Positions 1 through 8,239 of a stretch of 49,782 nt of DNA are shown piece by piece. The notes beneath the pieces are model-generated. The model saw only the letters and a list, made by a program, of their open reading frames with translations, did no database searches and was not told the DNA's origin. Source of the DNA: DATCRE01 sp964235605 (GTDB taxonomy: Bacteria > Bacteroidota > Bacteroidia > Cytophagales > Cyclobacteriaceae); NCBI GenBank assembly GCA_964235605.1, contig CAXSCR010000035.1, forward strand, positions 1 to 49,782, read 5' to 3'. A program made the translations under genes and the position numbers. The stretch's first letter is position 1; every line of letters begins with the position of its first letter.

Positions 1-105
1 ATTAACTATTAACTATTAACTATTAACTATTAACTATTAACTATTAACTATTAACCATTAACCATTAACCATTAACCATTAACCATTAACCATTAACCAT
101 TAACC
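1..105. repeat. Heptanucleotide tandem repeat, 15 units
   Basis: Seven perfect copies of ATTAACT (1-49) are followed by eight perfect copies of ATTAACC (50-105). The change from T to C in the last base happens once and cleanly, so two blocks were amplified separately or one variant spread. The array stops two bases before the stop codon of the ABC permease gene that reads towards it; on that strand the units read GGTTAAT then AGTTAAT. The window starts inside the array, so its full length is unknown. It does not encode a visible protein repeat. Confidence 0.97.
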
Positions 106-107
106 AT

Positions 108-1415
108 CTATTTCATCATAAACCACCTAGCCATTACCTTATAGCTAACCTTTGTGCCGTGCATTAAAATACCAACACGATAAATTCTTCCTGCCACCCA
201 TGTGGTTAATAAGAAACCGGCAATAAGTAAGATCATTGAGAGTGCGAGTTCCCACGCAGGTACGCCAAATGCTATCCGACCGATCATGGCAATGGGTGAA
301 GTGAAAGGTATGATTGACAACCAAAAACTTACCGGGCCATGTGGGTTCTTTAGAATAAACATGAAGAGACTCATGTAGGATATCAGCAAAGGTATGGTGA
401 TGGGAAACATAAATTGTTGTGCTTCTGCTGGACTGTCAACCGAGGAACCCACGGCTGCAAATAGGGCGCCATAGAGTAGATAGCCACCTACAAAATAAAA
501 CAGAAAGGTTAAGAAGATGCTAGTTAGCGGAAGCGCCAGGAATTCATTTATGTTTTTGGTAACTTCTGAACTCATAGCAGCCTGCTGTGCTGCAGCATCA
601 CTCGATATCTGTTGTAGTGCTTGTTGCTGTGGTGGATCAATTCCAAAATAACCAAATACGCCAAATGTTAAGGTACTTATTAGAATGATCCAGATTAAAA
701 ATTGAAGTAGTCCAACAGAAGCTAGTCCTATGATCTTGCCCATCATGAGTTGGAAAGGTCTAACAGAGGAAACAATAACTTCCACCACTTTACTCATTTT
801 TTCTTCTATGATGCCTTGCATTATCTGTGCACCATAAATGAATATAAACATGTACATTAAAATCCCACAAGTCATACCAATGCTAGACATGACAATTGAA
901 TTGCTTGATTTCTCTTGTCCGCCTTCAGAAACCTTCACTGTTTTAATATGAACGTTTGTTGTTAGGCTATCAAGGAGTTTCTTATCGATTTTTAACTTTA
1001 GCATTTTCAGATCTTTGATCTGTCCTTCAAATAGTGACTCTATGTTATTGACGTCATCAATGCTTGGATTGATCTTTGTATAGAGCGTAATACCTTCTGG
1101 TTTGGATAATTGAAATGTAGGTATGTATAACAAACCATAGCTCTCGCTTTGCATGTAAATTTTTTTTGCATCTTCTAACGATCCAGAAATGCTTATGAAG
1201 CTATAGCGGCTTGTGTCCGGTTTAAATGTTGCACTTTCATCAACATAGAGAATAACTTCTTTTTTTGCATGCTTATCTTGCTCTTTGGATACGTATACCA
1301 ATAAGCCAATAATTGCTGGAAAAATAAGTGGTATTAAAATAGTGGCAATCAAAAAAGATTTTTTTAATACCCTATTCAAAAATTCGCGCTGTATGATTAA
1401 CCAGACCTTATTCAT
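108..1415 (-). CDS. ABC-2 type transporter permease (NatB-like)
   Basis: Membrane subunit of an ABC exporter, 435 residues. One membrane segment lies near residues 20-43, followed by an extracytoplasmic domain (about 45-185) and a C-terminal block of about five hydrophobic segments (190-212, 235-257, 300-322, 335-357 and 365-410). This is the ABC-2 layout with a large loop after the first helix, as in the NatB sodium exporter family. The start overlaps the end of the ATPase gene by 8 bp and has a strong ribosome binding site, so the two are made together. The substrate cannot be read from sequence; sodium or a drug-like compound is inference from family resemblance. Confidence 0.9.
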   Translation of the reverse strand: MNKVWLIIQREFLNRVLKKSFLIATILIPLIFPAIIGLLVYVSKEQDKHAKKEVILYVDESATFKPDTSRYSFISISGSLEDAKKIYMQSESYGLLYIPTFQLSKPEGITLYTKINPSIDDVNNIESLFEGQIKDLKMLKLKIDKKLLDSLTTNVHIKTVKVSEGGQEKSSNSIVMSSIGMTCGILMYMFIFIYGAQIMQGIIEEKMSKVVEVIVSSVRPFQLMMGKIIGLASVGLLQFLIWIILISTLTFGVFGYFGIDPPQQQALQQISSDAAAQQAAMSSEVTKNINEFLALPLTSIFLTFLFYFVGGYLLYGALFAAVGSSVDSPAEAQQFMFPITIPLLISYMSLFMFILKNPHGPVSFWLSIIPFTSPIAMIGRIAFGVPAWELALSMILLIAGFLLTTWVAGRIYRVGILMHGTKVSYKVMARWFMMK

Positions 1416-2325
1416 GACTTCCTCCTTTCACTAGGTTTATAAAGATCTCACTCATTGTTGGTATTTTTTCTACAAAGCTGTGTACTTCTGTAATTTCAGT
1501 AAGGCTACGAATCAATTGATTAGGGCTTAATCCACTAGGTATCTTTATAGTGGATTGAAAATAAGAGCCATCATTTATTCTTAGTTGTTTGATTAGTTCA
1601 TAGTCGGTAGAAGGGAGAGAAAAATTTCCTTTATGTTCAACGATAAAAGTATTTGCTTTATAAGCATCTTTTACTTCCTTTTTAGAACCGTCTAATATCT
1701 TTTTGGATTTGTTTATAAGCGCAATATAGTCGCAAAGATCTTCAACGGTTTCCATACGATGGGTAGAAAAGATGATGGTGCAACCCTTTTCTTTCAGCTC
1801 CAAAATTTCACTTGTAATGAGTTGTGCATTAACAGGATCGAATCCGGAGAATGGCTCATCCAAAATAATTAATTTCGGTTCATGCATCACCGTGCTGATG
1901 AACTGTACTTTTTGAGCCATACCCTTGCTTAGATCCTCAACCTTTTTATTCCACCAATCCTTAATCTGGAATTTGGTAACCCAAGCTTTACTTTTTTCAG
2001 TGGCTTCTTTTCGGCTTAACCCTTTTAGCTGGGCTAGGTATATGAGTTGTTCGCCTACTTTTAGCTTTTTGTAAAGACCTCTTTCTTCAGGTAAATACCC
2101 AATTGTACCAATGTGTTTTTGCTGCAGCTTTTCGCCAAAAAGGGTGATATGACCACTATCGGCCTCAATGATTTGATTAATAATTCGAATGAGGGTTGTC
2201 TTACCAGCGCCATTTGGCCCTAACAATCCAAAAATACATTTCTCCGGTATATTGATTGATACCTGGTCTAATGCCAGGTGATTGGAATAGCGTTTTGTTA
2301 CGCCATCTATAAGTAATGCTTCCAC
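1408..2325 (-). CDS. ABC transporter ATP-binding protein (NatA-like)
   Basis: ATPase subunit that powers the permease encoded just downstream; 305 residues. Walker A GPNGAGKT is at residues 36-43, signature motif LSKGMAQ at 132-138, Walker B LIILDEPF at 152-159 and the switch histidine at 189 (STHR). The Q-loop region reads GYLPEERG with no glutamine, as in NatA-type exporters. The last 90 residues form an extra domain like DUF4162. The start codon is GTG; no ATG lies in frame before Walker A. It is first in a two-gene operon. Confidence 0.92.
   Translation of the reverse strand: MEALLIDGVTKRYSNHLALDQVSINIPEKCIFGLLGPNGAGKTTLIRIINQIIEADSGHITLFGEKLQQKHIGTIGYLPEERGLYKKLKVGEQLIYLAQLKGLSRKEATEKSKAWVTKFQIKDWWNKKVEDLSKGMAQKVQFISTVMHEPKLIILDEPFSGFDPVNAQLITSEILELKEKGCTIIFSTHRMETVEDLCDYIALINKSKKILDGSKKEVKDAYKANTFIVEHKGNFSLPSTDYELIKQLRINDGSYFQSTIKIPSGLSPNQLIRSLTEITEVHSFVEKIPTMSEIFINLVKGGSHE
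1421..1428 (-). promoter_or_regulatory. Strong Shine-Dalgarno site for the permease
   Basis: The minus strand reads AAAGGAGG five bases before the permease ATG (1413-1415). The site lies inside the last codons of the upstream ATPase gene, where it encodes Lys-Gly-Gly. Such a full match is uncommon in Bacteroidota, where most genes lack one. It supports the chosen start and translational coupling. Confidence 0.7.
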
Positions 2326-2402
2326 AATTCTTTTGTCAGATTAGTGGCAAAAGATAAGGAGTAATTACAGAAAGTATTTTAAAAACGAGATTTTACTAAC
2401 TA

Positions 2403-3290
2403 TTACTGCTGTTTAAAGATTATGCTACCCATGGAGACATCTAAATCGAAGGTGAGTGTGTTTTTCGAATTTTTTGTATACGCTGCATTTGCAAATGTAT
2501 TCTCCCCAACCTTTTTTATGTAAGCAGGCATCTTTACACTACACAACCAAGAATCGTGAATCTTAATTAGAATAGGCGTGGCCTTATTAGGAAGAATAAT
2601 GATCAAGTTACCTGCACCAACGCTGCCCTTTATCTGATTACTTATAAGTGGTTTATTGCTAAAATCTAAGGTCATATCGCCAAAGCCTACATCAGCAACC
2701 ATATATCGTGCACGAGAAAGATTAAGACTTTTTACATTAACGGATCCTAAATCGACTTTCACATAAAATGTATCCATATCTACTTGGTTCTCAAGACTGG
2801 AGTAGCCAACATTTACATCGGCACTGCCTGTATTGATTTTCAATTTTTTGATCGCTAACCCGGAAAGGTCTACGTTAGCATTTCCAATGCCATAGGTAAG
2901 TTCCAATGAATATGGCTTGTCATCTGTAAGATACATTTTCCAAATATGATCTGATGTAGCGGCTTCTGATCCAAAGAATTTGGTCGAAATAGCATGGCTC
3001 ATGCCTTGGCTTCTGTTTTCTTCTAATCGTAAAAGAACATCGCAGGTTTTACCGTTTACTTCTTTCTTGAAATTATGTGAGTATGCGCTTTCATCCTGAT
3101 TGGAAAAAACATTGAGAATATCGCCATCCTGACTGGGTTTTATGAAACAATTGCCACTATTCGCCTTAAGGCAAAGCTTAATATTCTCACAGTCTGGGGA
3201 ATCTTCTACCGTAAACTGCTTTTTGATTTGGCCTATGGCCATCCCCGCAATTGTCAATCCCAATACCGTAAACCAAAACTTCGTTTGCAT
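2403..3290 (-). CDS. Exported toast-rack / DUF2154-like protein
   Basis: 295 residues with a likely signal peptide (residues 1-20, hydrophobic then ending AIGQ). The rest looks all-beta: repeated strands with Gly-Asn and Gly-Ser turns, such as YGIGNANVDLSG, NTGSADVNVG and GSVGAGNLI. This pattern fits the toast-rack adhesin-like fold (DUF2154 or DUF4097 relatives, seen in LiaF-type envelope stress proteins). It lies 77 bp upstream of the ABC ATPase gene on the same strand, so an envelope role beside the exporter is possible but inferred. Family membership is by resemblance only. Confidence 0.6.
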   Translation of the reverse strand: MQTKFWFTVLGLTIAGMAIGQIKKQFTVEDSPDCENIKLCLKANSGNCFIKPSQDGDILNVFSNQDESAYSHNFKKEVNGKTCDVLLRLEENRSQGMSHAISTKFFGSEAATSDHIWKMYLTDDKPYSLELTYGIGNANVDLSGLAIKKLKINTGSADVNVGYSSLENQVDMDTFYVKVDLGSVNVKSLNLSRARYMVADVGFGDMTLDFSNKPLISNQIKGSVGAGNLIIILPNKATPILIKIHDSWLCSVKMPAYIKKVGENTFANAAYTKNSKNTLTFDLDVSMGSIIFKQQ

Positions 3291-3423
3291 GGTGATTGAT
3301 ACGATGGTAATAGCAACTAGGTTGCAAATTGTATGATTACCGTTGAAATGAAAGAATTTACCCGTATAACTTAATTATAGGGTTTTATGCAAATGGGTTT
3401 AAATAATCTCTTTAATGGCAGTT

Positions 3424-4536
3424 TCAGAAGAATTCCTTCATTCGTTCGAAAAATCCTTTTTCGCTCGCGTCAGGATTAGGTTCGAAATTTGGTGATTCAC
3501 GGAGACTTTCTAGTTTAATGCGTTCTTCAGGAGTAATTTTCTTTGGCGTCCAAACATTAATATAAATGAGTTGATCGCCGGTTTCGTATCCGTTGACGTC
3601 ACGGATGCCCTTTCCTCTTAAACGAAGCACTTTACCACTTTGTGTGCCTGGTTCAATTTTTACCTTAACCTTACCTCCAACCGAGGGAACTTCAACATTG
3701 GTTCCTAGCGTTGCATCAATAAAATTCAAGTATAGATCATATACCAAGTTATTTCCATCGCGTTTCAAATAACGGTCTTCCTGTTCTTCGATAAGGATTA
3801 ACAAATCACCTGGAACCCCGCCTCCTGGTGCATCATTTCCTTTGCTGCTCATTGAAAGCTGCATGCCATCGCCTACACCGGCAGGAATTTTTACGCTAAT
3901 AACTTCTTCTTTTGAAACTAATCCAGAGTTATCAACACCTGGAGGTCGTTTCTCTATAATTTGACCGGAACCATCGCAAGCTGAACAAGTAGTTGCTGAA
4001 ACCATTTGCCCAAGCATGGTATTTACTACACGTTTAATTTGGCCAGAACCTTGACAAGTTGTGCAGGTTTTGAAAGTAACGCCTTCTGCTCTTACTAGAC
4101 GATGAACTTTTATCTTTTTTTCAACGCCATTGGCAACCTCTTCAAGCGTAAGTTTTAGTTTGATGCGCAAATTGGATCCTTTGCGTTGGCGCTTTCCACC
4201 GCGTGAGCTACCACCACCGCCAAAGAAACTTTCAAATGGACTACCACCACCAAAGACATCACCAAACTGGTTAAAGATATCTTCCATGTTCATGTGATGG
4301 CCGCCATTGCCAGGGCCTGAGTGACCGAAACGGTCATAACGTGCCCTTTTATCGACATTGCTTAGTATTTCATAAGCTTCAGCTGCTTCTTTAAATTTTT
4401 CTTCAGCAGCTTTATCACCCTGGTTTTTGTCGGGGTGAAATTGAATGGCAACTTTTCTGTATGCTTTCTTTATTTCTTCGGCTGTAGCAGTTTTACTGGT
4501 GCCCAATATTTCGTAGTAATCTCTCTTCGTGCTCAT
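3424..4536 (-). CDS. dnaJ: Chaperone protein DnaJ with half the usual zinc region
   Basis: Co-chaperone that delivers substrates to DnaK and stimulates its ATPase; 370 residues, cytoplasmic. The J domain covers residues 1-70 with HPD at 34-36, then a Gly/Phe-rich linker (71-118) and the C-terminal substrate domains. The zinc region holds only two CxxCxGxG motifs (Cys158/161 and Cys184/187) instead of four; these are the only cysteines in the protein. By alignment to the family, motifs 1 and 4, which together form one zinc centre, are missing, and motifs 2 and 3 are kept. The gene follows grpE by 37 bp in an operon. Confidence 0.95.
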   Translation of the reverse strand: MSTKRDYYEILGTSKTATAEEIKKAYRKVAIQFHPDKNQGDKAAEEKFKEAAEAYEILSNVDKRARYDRFGHSGPGNGGHHMNMEDIFNQFGDVFGGGSPFESFFGGGGSSRGGKRQRKGSNLRIKLKLTLEEVANGVEKKIKVHRLVRAEGVTFKTCTTCQGSGQIKRVVNTMLGQMVSATTCSACDGSGQIIEKRPPGVDNSGLVSKEEVISVKIPAGVGDGMQLSMSSKGNDAPGGGVPGDLLILIEEQEDRYLKRDGNNLVYDLYLNFIDATLGTNVEVPSVGGKVKVKIEPGTQSGKVLRLRGKGIRDVNGYETGDQLIYINVWTPKKITPEERIKLESLRESPNFEPNPDASEKGFFERMKEFF

Positions 4537-4573
4537 CTATATAAGAATGTTCAAGGGTTGCTAAGTTGTACTA

Positions 4574-5134
4574 CTAATTACCGATTACAACTTTTGCAAA
4601 ACGAATTACTTTATCATTTAACAAATATCCTTTCTCCACTACATCAACAATTTTACCCTTTAGCTTTCCATCTGCAGGAATTTGTGTAATTGCTTCATGA
4701 AGGTCTGCATTGAATTCAGACCCAGCACCCAACTCCATAGGCTTTACCCCGGATTGTTCAAGTACTTTTTTAAACTTATTGAAGATAAGGGTATAGCCTT
4801 CAATGTCTTTATTGCTTCTATCTTGTATTGATTTGTCTGCACGTTCAAAATCATCGAGAACGGGTAACAGCGCCTTTATTACTTGTTCGTTAGCCGTCTG
4901 CGCCATCTCCATTTTTTCTTTGGCAGTTCTTCGTCTAAAGTTTTCAAACTCAGAATAGAGTCTAATGTACTTATCTTTGGCGGCGGCTAACTCGGCTTCG
5001 GCTACTAATAAATCATGGTTTGGATTAACTTCACCCGTTTCCGGCAAGGCTTCCTCAGTGACACTATCAACACTGGTGTTCTCTACAACAGCTTCCTTTT
5101 CTGATTCGTTTTCTATCGGGATATTCTTTTCCAT
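4574..5134 (-). CDS. grpE: GrpE nucleotide exchange factor
   Basis: Releases ADP from DnaK; 186 residues from the chosen start. An acidic, low-complexity N-terminus (to about residue 45) leads into the long coiled-coil helix (YIRLYSEFENFRRRTAKEK) and then the beta domain with the conserved end (KVIRFAKVVIGN). An upstream in-frame ATG at 5155 would add seven residues, but a promoter -7 box covers that codon, so MEKNIP at 5134 is preferred. It is the first gene of grpE-dnaJ; dnaK is not in the window. Confidence 0.93.
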   Translation of the reverse strand: MEKNIPIENESEKEAVVENTSVDSVTEEALPETGEVNPNHDLLVAEAELAAAKDKYIRLYSEFENFRRRTAKEKMEMAQTANEQVIKALLPVLDDFERADKSIQDRSNKDIEGYTLIFNKFKKVLEQSGVKPMELGAGSEFNADLHEAITQIPADGKLKGKIVDVVEKGYLLNDKVIRFAKVVIGN

Positions 5135-5152
5135 AGCATAAAAAAATAACTG

Positions 5153-5160
5153 CAAATTTA
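5153..5160 (-). promoter_or_regulatory. Candidate -7 box for grpE-dnaJ
   Basis: The minus strand reads TAAATTTG, a full match to the Bacteroidota -7 consensus TAnnTTTG, 18 bases before the GrpE start at 5134. No well-spaced -33 TTG was seen (spacings of 14 and 26), so the call rests on the -7 box alone. Confidence 0.45.
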
Positions 5161-5267
5161 TGAAGTGCTGTTGTCAATAATGTTGCCAAAGGGTTTTTGT
5201 GCCAAAGTGGCATTTGTATTGTGGTAAAGTTAATTCTAACACAGTATACCACTACAGAATAGATTCA

Positions 5268-6257
5268 CTAGTGCAAACTCCTCCAAATAAGATCCTTCAA
5301 TTCTGTAATACCTTGATTGGCGAGAGAAGAAATAAAAACGCATTCAATATTTTCAGGTAACTCTTTTTTGATTTCACGTTTTAACTCTTCATCAAGTAAG
5401 TCTGATTTTGTTATAGCAAGCAGTCTTTTTTTATCCAATAACTCTGGATTATACTTTCTGAGTTCGTTAAGGAGTATATCAAATTCTTTCTTAATGTCTG
5501 CAGCATCTGCAGGTATCATGAATAATAATAGAGAATTGCGCTCGATGTGTTTTAAGAAGCGAATACCCAAACCTCTACCTTCTGCAGCCCCTTCTATAAT
5601 TCCGGGGATGTCAGCCATTACAAATGACTTGTCATCCCGATAGGCAACAACCCCTAAGTTAGGTGTGAGTGTAGTAAATATATAATCTGCAATTTTAGGT
5701 TTAGCGGCAGAAACAACGGAAAGGAGAGTGGATTTTCCAGCATTTGGAAAACCTACAAGACCTACGTCTGCTAATATTTTTAATTCTAGAATTACCCACT
5801 CTTCTATACCGGGCTCGCCGGGTTGTGCATATTGTGGGGCCTGTTTGGTTGCTGTTGCAAAGTGTGAGTTCCCTTTACCGCCTCGACCGCCACGTGTTAA
5901 AATTATTTCTTGTCCGTGATCTGTAATCTCACAGATAACTTCACCGGTTTCTGCTCTTTTTGCTATGGTTCCTAGTGGTACGTCAAGAATTTCATCTTTA
6001 CCGTCAGCACCTGTACAATTTTGGCTTTCACCTGGGTTCCCACTTGTGGCAACTATATGTTTACGGAATTTCAAATGCAGTAACGTCCACATTTGATTAT
6101 TACCTCTTAAAATAACATGGCCACCTTGTCCACCATCGCCGCCATCAGGGCCACCCTTTTCCATGTGTTTCTCACGATGAAAATGAAGACAACCTGCACC
6201 TCCGCTACCGGAACGTGAGTTGAGTTTTACATAATCTATAAAATTTGGAGAAGACAA
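5268..6257 (-). CDS. obg: GTPase Obg / CgtA
   Basis: Essential GTPase of 50S ribosome assembly; 329 residues. The glycine-rich Obg fold covers residues 1-160 (GGPDGGDGG near 35-43). The G domain has G1 GFPNAGKST at 169-177, TTLTP at 195-199, G3 DIPG at 216-219, G4 TKSD at 283-286 and a G5-like SSLA near 309. The OCT tail of some homologues is absent, which is normal for short Obg forms. The start is TTG: there is no ATG in frame between the upstream stop and the conserved NFIDYVKL. It follows adk on the same strand, 79 bp apart. Confidence 0.95.
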   Translation of the reverse strand: MSSPNFIDYVKLNSRSGSGGAGCLHFHREKHMEKGGPDGGDGGQGGHVILRGNNQMWTLLHLKFRKHIVATSGNPGESQNCTGADGKDEILDVPLGTIAKRAETGEVICEITDHGQEIILTRGGRGGKGNSHFATATKQAPQYAQPGEPGIEEWVILELKILADVGLVGFPNAGKSTLLSVVSAAKPKIADYIFTTLTPNLGVVAYRDDKSFVMADIPGIIEGAAEGRGLGIRFLKHIERNSLLLFMIPADAADIKKEFDILLNELRKYNPELLDKKRLLAITKSDLLDEELKREIKKELPENIECVFISSLANQGITELKDLIWRSLH

Positions 6258-6300
6258 AGGAGATTTATTTAATACGGTTAGTAACTCATTTTAAACACAA

Positions 6301-6335
6301 GTTGTTGGCTAGAAGCTACTAGTTGTTAGCGCAAT
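6301..6335. repeat. Degenerate 7-base-period intergenic repeat
   Basis: The gap between obg and adk reads in five heptads: GTTGTTG, GCTAGAA, GCTACTA, GTTGTTA, GCGCAAT. The last three differ at only one to four bases per unit from heptads in the repeat at 28146-28187 (GCTGCTA, GTTGCTA, GCTCGAT). It appears to be a diverged member of the dispersed family described there. Confidence 0.5.
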
Positions 6336-6336
6336 A

Positions 6337-6918
6337 TTATAACAACAAACTTTTATCAATTTCCCGGCACACGTTAGTAAATACATCAGCTTCTTTACCA
6401 ACCCCAATAACTGAAGCATATTTGCCAAGTTTTTTATAGTAGTCACCTACTGCAATAGTTTCTGATTTGTAAACAGCGATGCGGTTTACAATTACTTCAG
6501 GTTTAGCATCATCAGGCCGATTTTCTTTTATCGCTCTATTTGCTAAACGAAGTTTTAACTCATCTTCAGGAACCACTAATTCAATTAAAACTTTTATCGG
6601 TGCGCCTTTCGATGTAAGCAGCGTATCAAGTGCCTCGGCCTGTGGCGTTGTTCTTGGGAATCCGTCAAATATGATTCCGGTGATGTTACCACTATTTTTA
6701 ATTTTATCATCAACCATATCTATAACTAGTTGGTCAGGAACGAGATTTCCTTTGCTCATATAATCCTGAGCAAGTTTTCCCAAAGGCGTACCTTCTTTAA
6801 GGTGTTTCCTAAAGAGATCTCCTGTAGAAATGTGAGTCAATGCGTATTTTTCGATGATTTTAGCACTCTGAGTTCCTTTACCTGCTCCTGGTGGGCCAAA
6901 GAGAATGAGATTAATCAT
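6337..6918 (-). CDS. adk: Adenylate kinase
   Basis: Interconverts ATP + AMP and 2 ADP; cytoplasmic, 193 residues. The P-loop GPPGAGKGT is at residues 8-16, followed by the AMP-binding region (STGDLFR, near 31-37) and DGFPRT (near 84-89). The length and the short stretch after residue 120 show the short-LID form with no zinc finger, usual in Bacteroidota. It has its own promoter and lies upstream of obg. Confidence 0.96.
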   Translation of the reverse strand: MINLILFGPPGAGKGTQSAKIIEKYALTHISTGDLFRKHLKEGTPLGKLAQDYMSKGNLVPDQLVIDMVDDKIKNSGNITGIIFDGFPRTTPQAEALDTLLTSKGAPIKVLIELVVPEDELKLRLANRAIKENRPDDAKPEVIVNRIAVYKSETIAVGDYYKKLGKYASVIGVGKEADVFTNVCREIDKSLLL

Positions 6919-6953
6919 TATGAAATTGTTATAGGGTTATAAAAAATCGAGCG

Positions 6954-6983
6954 CGAAGATAGTAAATGAATATGGGATTGCAA
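6954..6983 (-). promoter_or_regulatory. adk promoter
   Basis: Minus strand: TTG (6981-6983), 19-base spacer, TATCTTCG (6954-6961), seven of eight matches to TAnnTTTG. The predicted transcript start is about 30 bases before the adk ATG. Confidence 0.55.
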
Positions 6984-7030
6984 TTCTGCAAAAAAGGACG
7001 ATTATTGCTCCATACTTTAATGATTAGTAG

Positions 7031-7573
7031 TTAACGCAAGGTGTTAATTGGTACTTCTTTGAAAATTTCTTTACAATTTCTGCCTAGACCATCGTAATCC
7101 ATTCCGTAACCAAGAACAAACTCGTCCTCAATTTCAAAACCTACGTATTTTACGTCTACGTTTTTTTCTCTTGCTATTTTCTTACGAAGCAAAGTGACGA
7201 CTTCAACAGACTTTACTCCTAATCCCTTCAGTTCATCAATTATAATCTGTAGGGTAAGGCCGGTGTCAACGATGTCTTCGACTAGTATGATGTGTTGATT
7301 AAAAAGGCTTTGTTCAAGGCCAATTAGTGTTTTTAACTGACCTGTGCTTTGAAGGCCAGAATAAGAAGCAACTTTTACAAAAGAAACTAGACAGGGTAAA
7401 TCTACTTCTTTTATAAGGTCAGACGCGAACATAAATGCACCGTTTAGTACGGGTAGAAAAACGGGAGTTTTATCCTTATAATCTGCGTTAATGCGAACGG
7501 CAAGGTCTTTTATCTTCTGCTGAACTTTAGCTTCATCAATAAAACTGTCAAACTCTAGATCTTTAATTTTCAT
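7031..7573 (-). CDS. hpt: Hypoxanthine phosphoribosyltransferase
   Basis: Purine salvage enzyme converting hypoxanthine (and often guanine) plus PRPP to the nucleotide; 180 residues. The PRPP-binding motif IILVEDIVDTGLTL is typical, and the PVLNGAFMFASDL loop and the C-terminal GYGMDY.G.GRN segment fit the type I PRTase fold. A TTG eight codons upstream (7595-7597) is open, but a promoter -7 box overlaps it, so the ATG of MKIKDLEF is used. Confidence 0.95.
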   Translation of the reverse strand: MKIKDLEFDSFIDEAKVQQKIKDLAVRINADYKDKTPVFLPVLNGAFMFASDLIKEVDLPCLVSFVKVASYSGLQSTGQLKTLIGLEQSLFNQHIILVEDIVDTGLTLQIIIDELKGLGVKSVEVVTLLRKKIAREKNVDVKYVGFEIEDEFVLGYGMDYDGLGRNCKEIFKEVPINTLR

Positions 7574-7594
7574 TTTAGGCCAACTATTGAGTCG

Positions 7595-7622
7595 CAAAAA
7601 TAATCAGAATTTAGTAATTCAA
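7595..7622 (-). promoter_or_regulatory. hpt promoter
   Basis: Minus strand: TTG (7620-7622), 17-base spacer, TATTTTTG (7595-7602), a full match to TAnnTTTG. It lies about 22 bases before the hpt ATG, giving a short leader, and rules out the longer reading start that it covers. Confidence 0.6.
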
Positions 7623-7627
7623 TTTTT

Positions 7628-8222
7628 TTACTTTTCAAATCTATAATGGCCAACTATTTTATACCCAAATAAGCTGTCCGAAATCTCTTGACCATTTCCA
7701 ATATTGTGAACTACCATATACCTTAGCTGGTCGGTTGAAGTCTTGTTAATTATAATTCCTATATGAAGTACACCATTTCCTAAAATCCCATGTCACTATA
7801 TCACCTGGCGCGTAATCGGAAGTTTATTTGATTTTAGTAAGCTATTACCATATCGCTGGAAGAATGTCATGAGATTAGGAACTCTGCGGTGATCTATATT
7901 ACCTGTCTGTTTTATTGGGATTTATTGGGATTCCATTTATTGGGATACTTGTTGAAGTTGTTTTTCATGTCTTCATGGATTTCTCGTTGAAGATCGATGC
8001 CTAGTTTTCGGTATGCGCGTATAATCACATCAGTACAAACACCTTTGTCTGGAGGGACATCTCCATTTGGATAAGAAATGCTAAAGTAGGTAGGGTCATA
8101 AGTGACGCGTTGTTTAATAAGCTAATGGCGGCATTAGATAACTTGTTAGCAAAACTGGTTTGAGCAAGCGATCGCGCACTTAAGAAAAACAAAAAAACTA
8201 TTATTGTAAGTATTTTTCGCAT
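7628..8222 (-). pseudogene. Decayed DUF1287 family exported protein
   Basis: A once-complete exported protein of about 195 residues, broken by at least five frameshifts. The intact start reads as a signal peptide (MRKILTIIVFLFFLSARSLAQ). After a shift near 8112 the frame gives RVTYDPTYFSISYPNGD, then VCTDVIIRAYRKLGIDLQ, KWNPNK, NIDHRRVPNLMTFFQRYGN, DYAPGDIVTW, NGVLHIGIIINK, MVVHNIGNGQE and finally GYKIVGHYRFEK before a stop. These match the DUF1287 family (NlpC/P60-like fold, conserved Cys in VCTDV, His in LHIGI). One break is an exact 10-bp tandem duplication at 7911-7930. The flanking genes are intact, so poor sequence quality is unlikely. Confidence 0.88.
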
Positions 8223-8239
8223 CGCTTCATCTAAAATGA

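Noticed and set aside
3142..3336. Open frames opposite real genes, such as this one and many over gcvP, obg and the giant protease
   Set aside because: They are antisense to clear protein genes, lack motifs and follow from the codon bias of the real strand.
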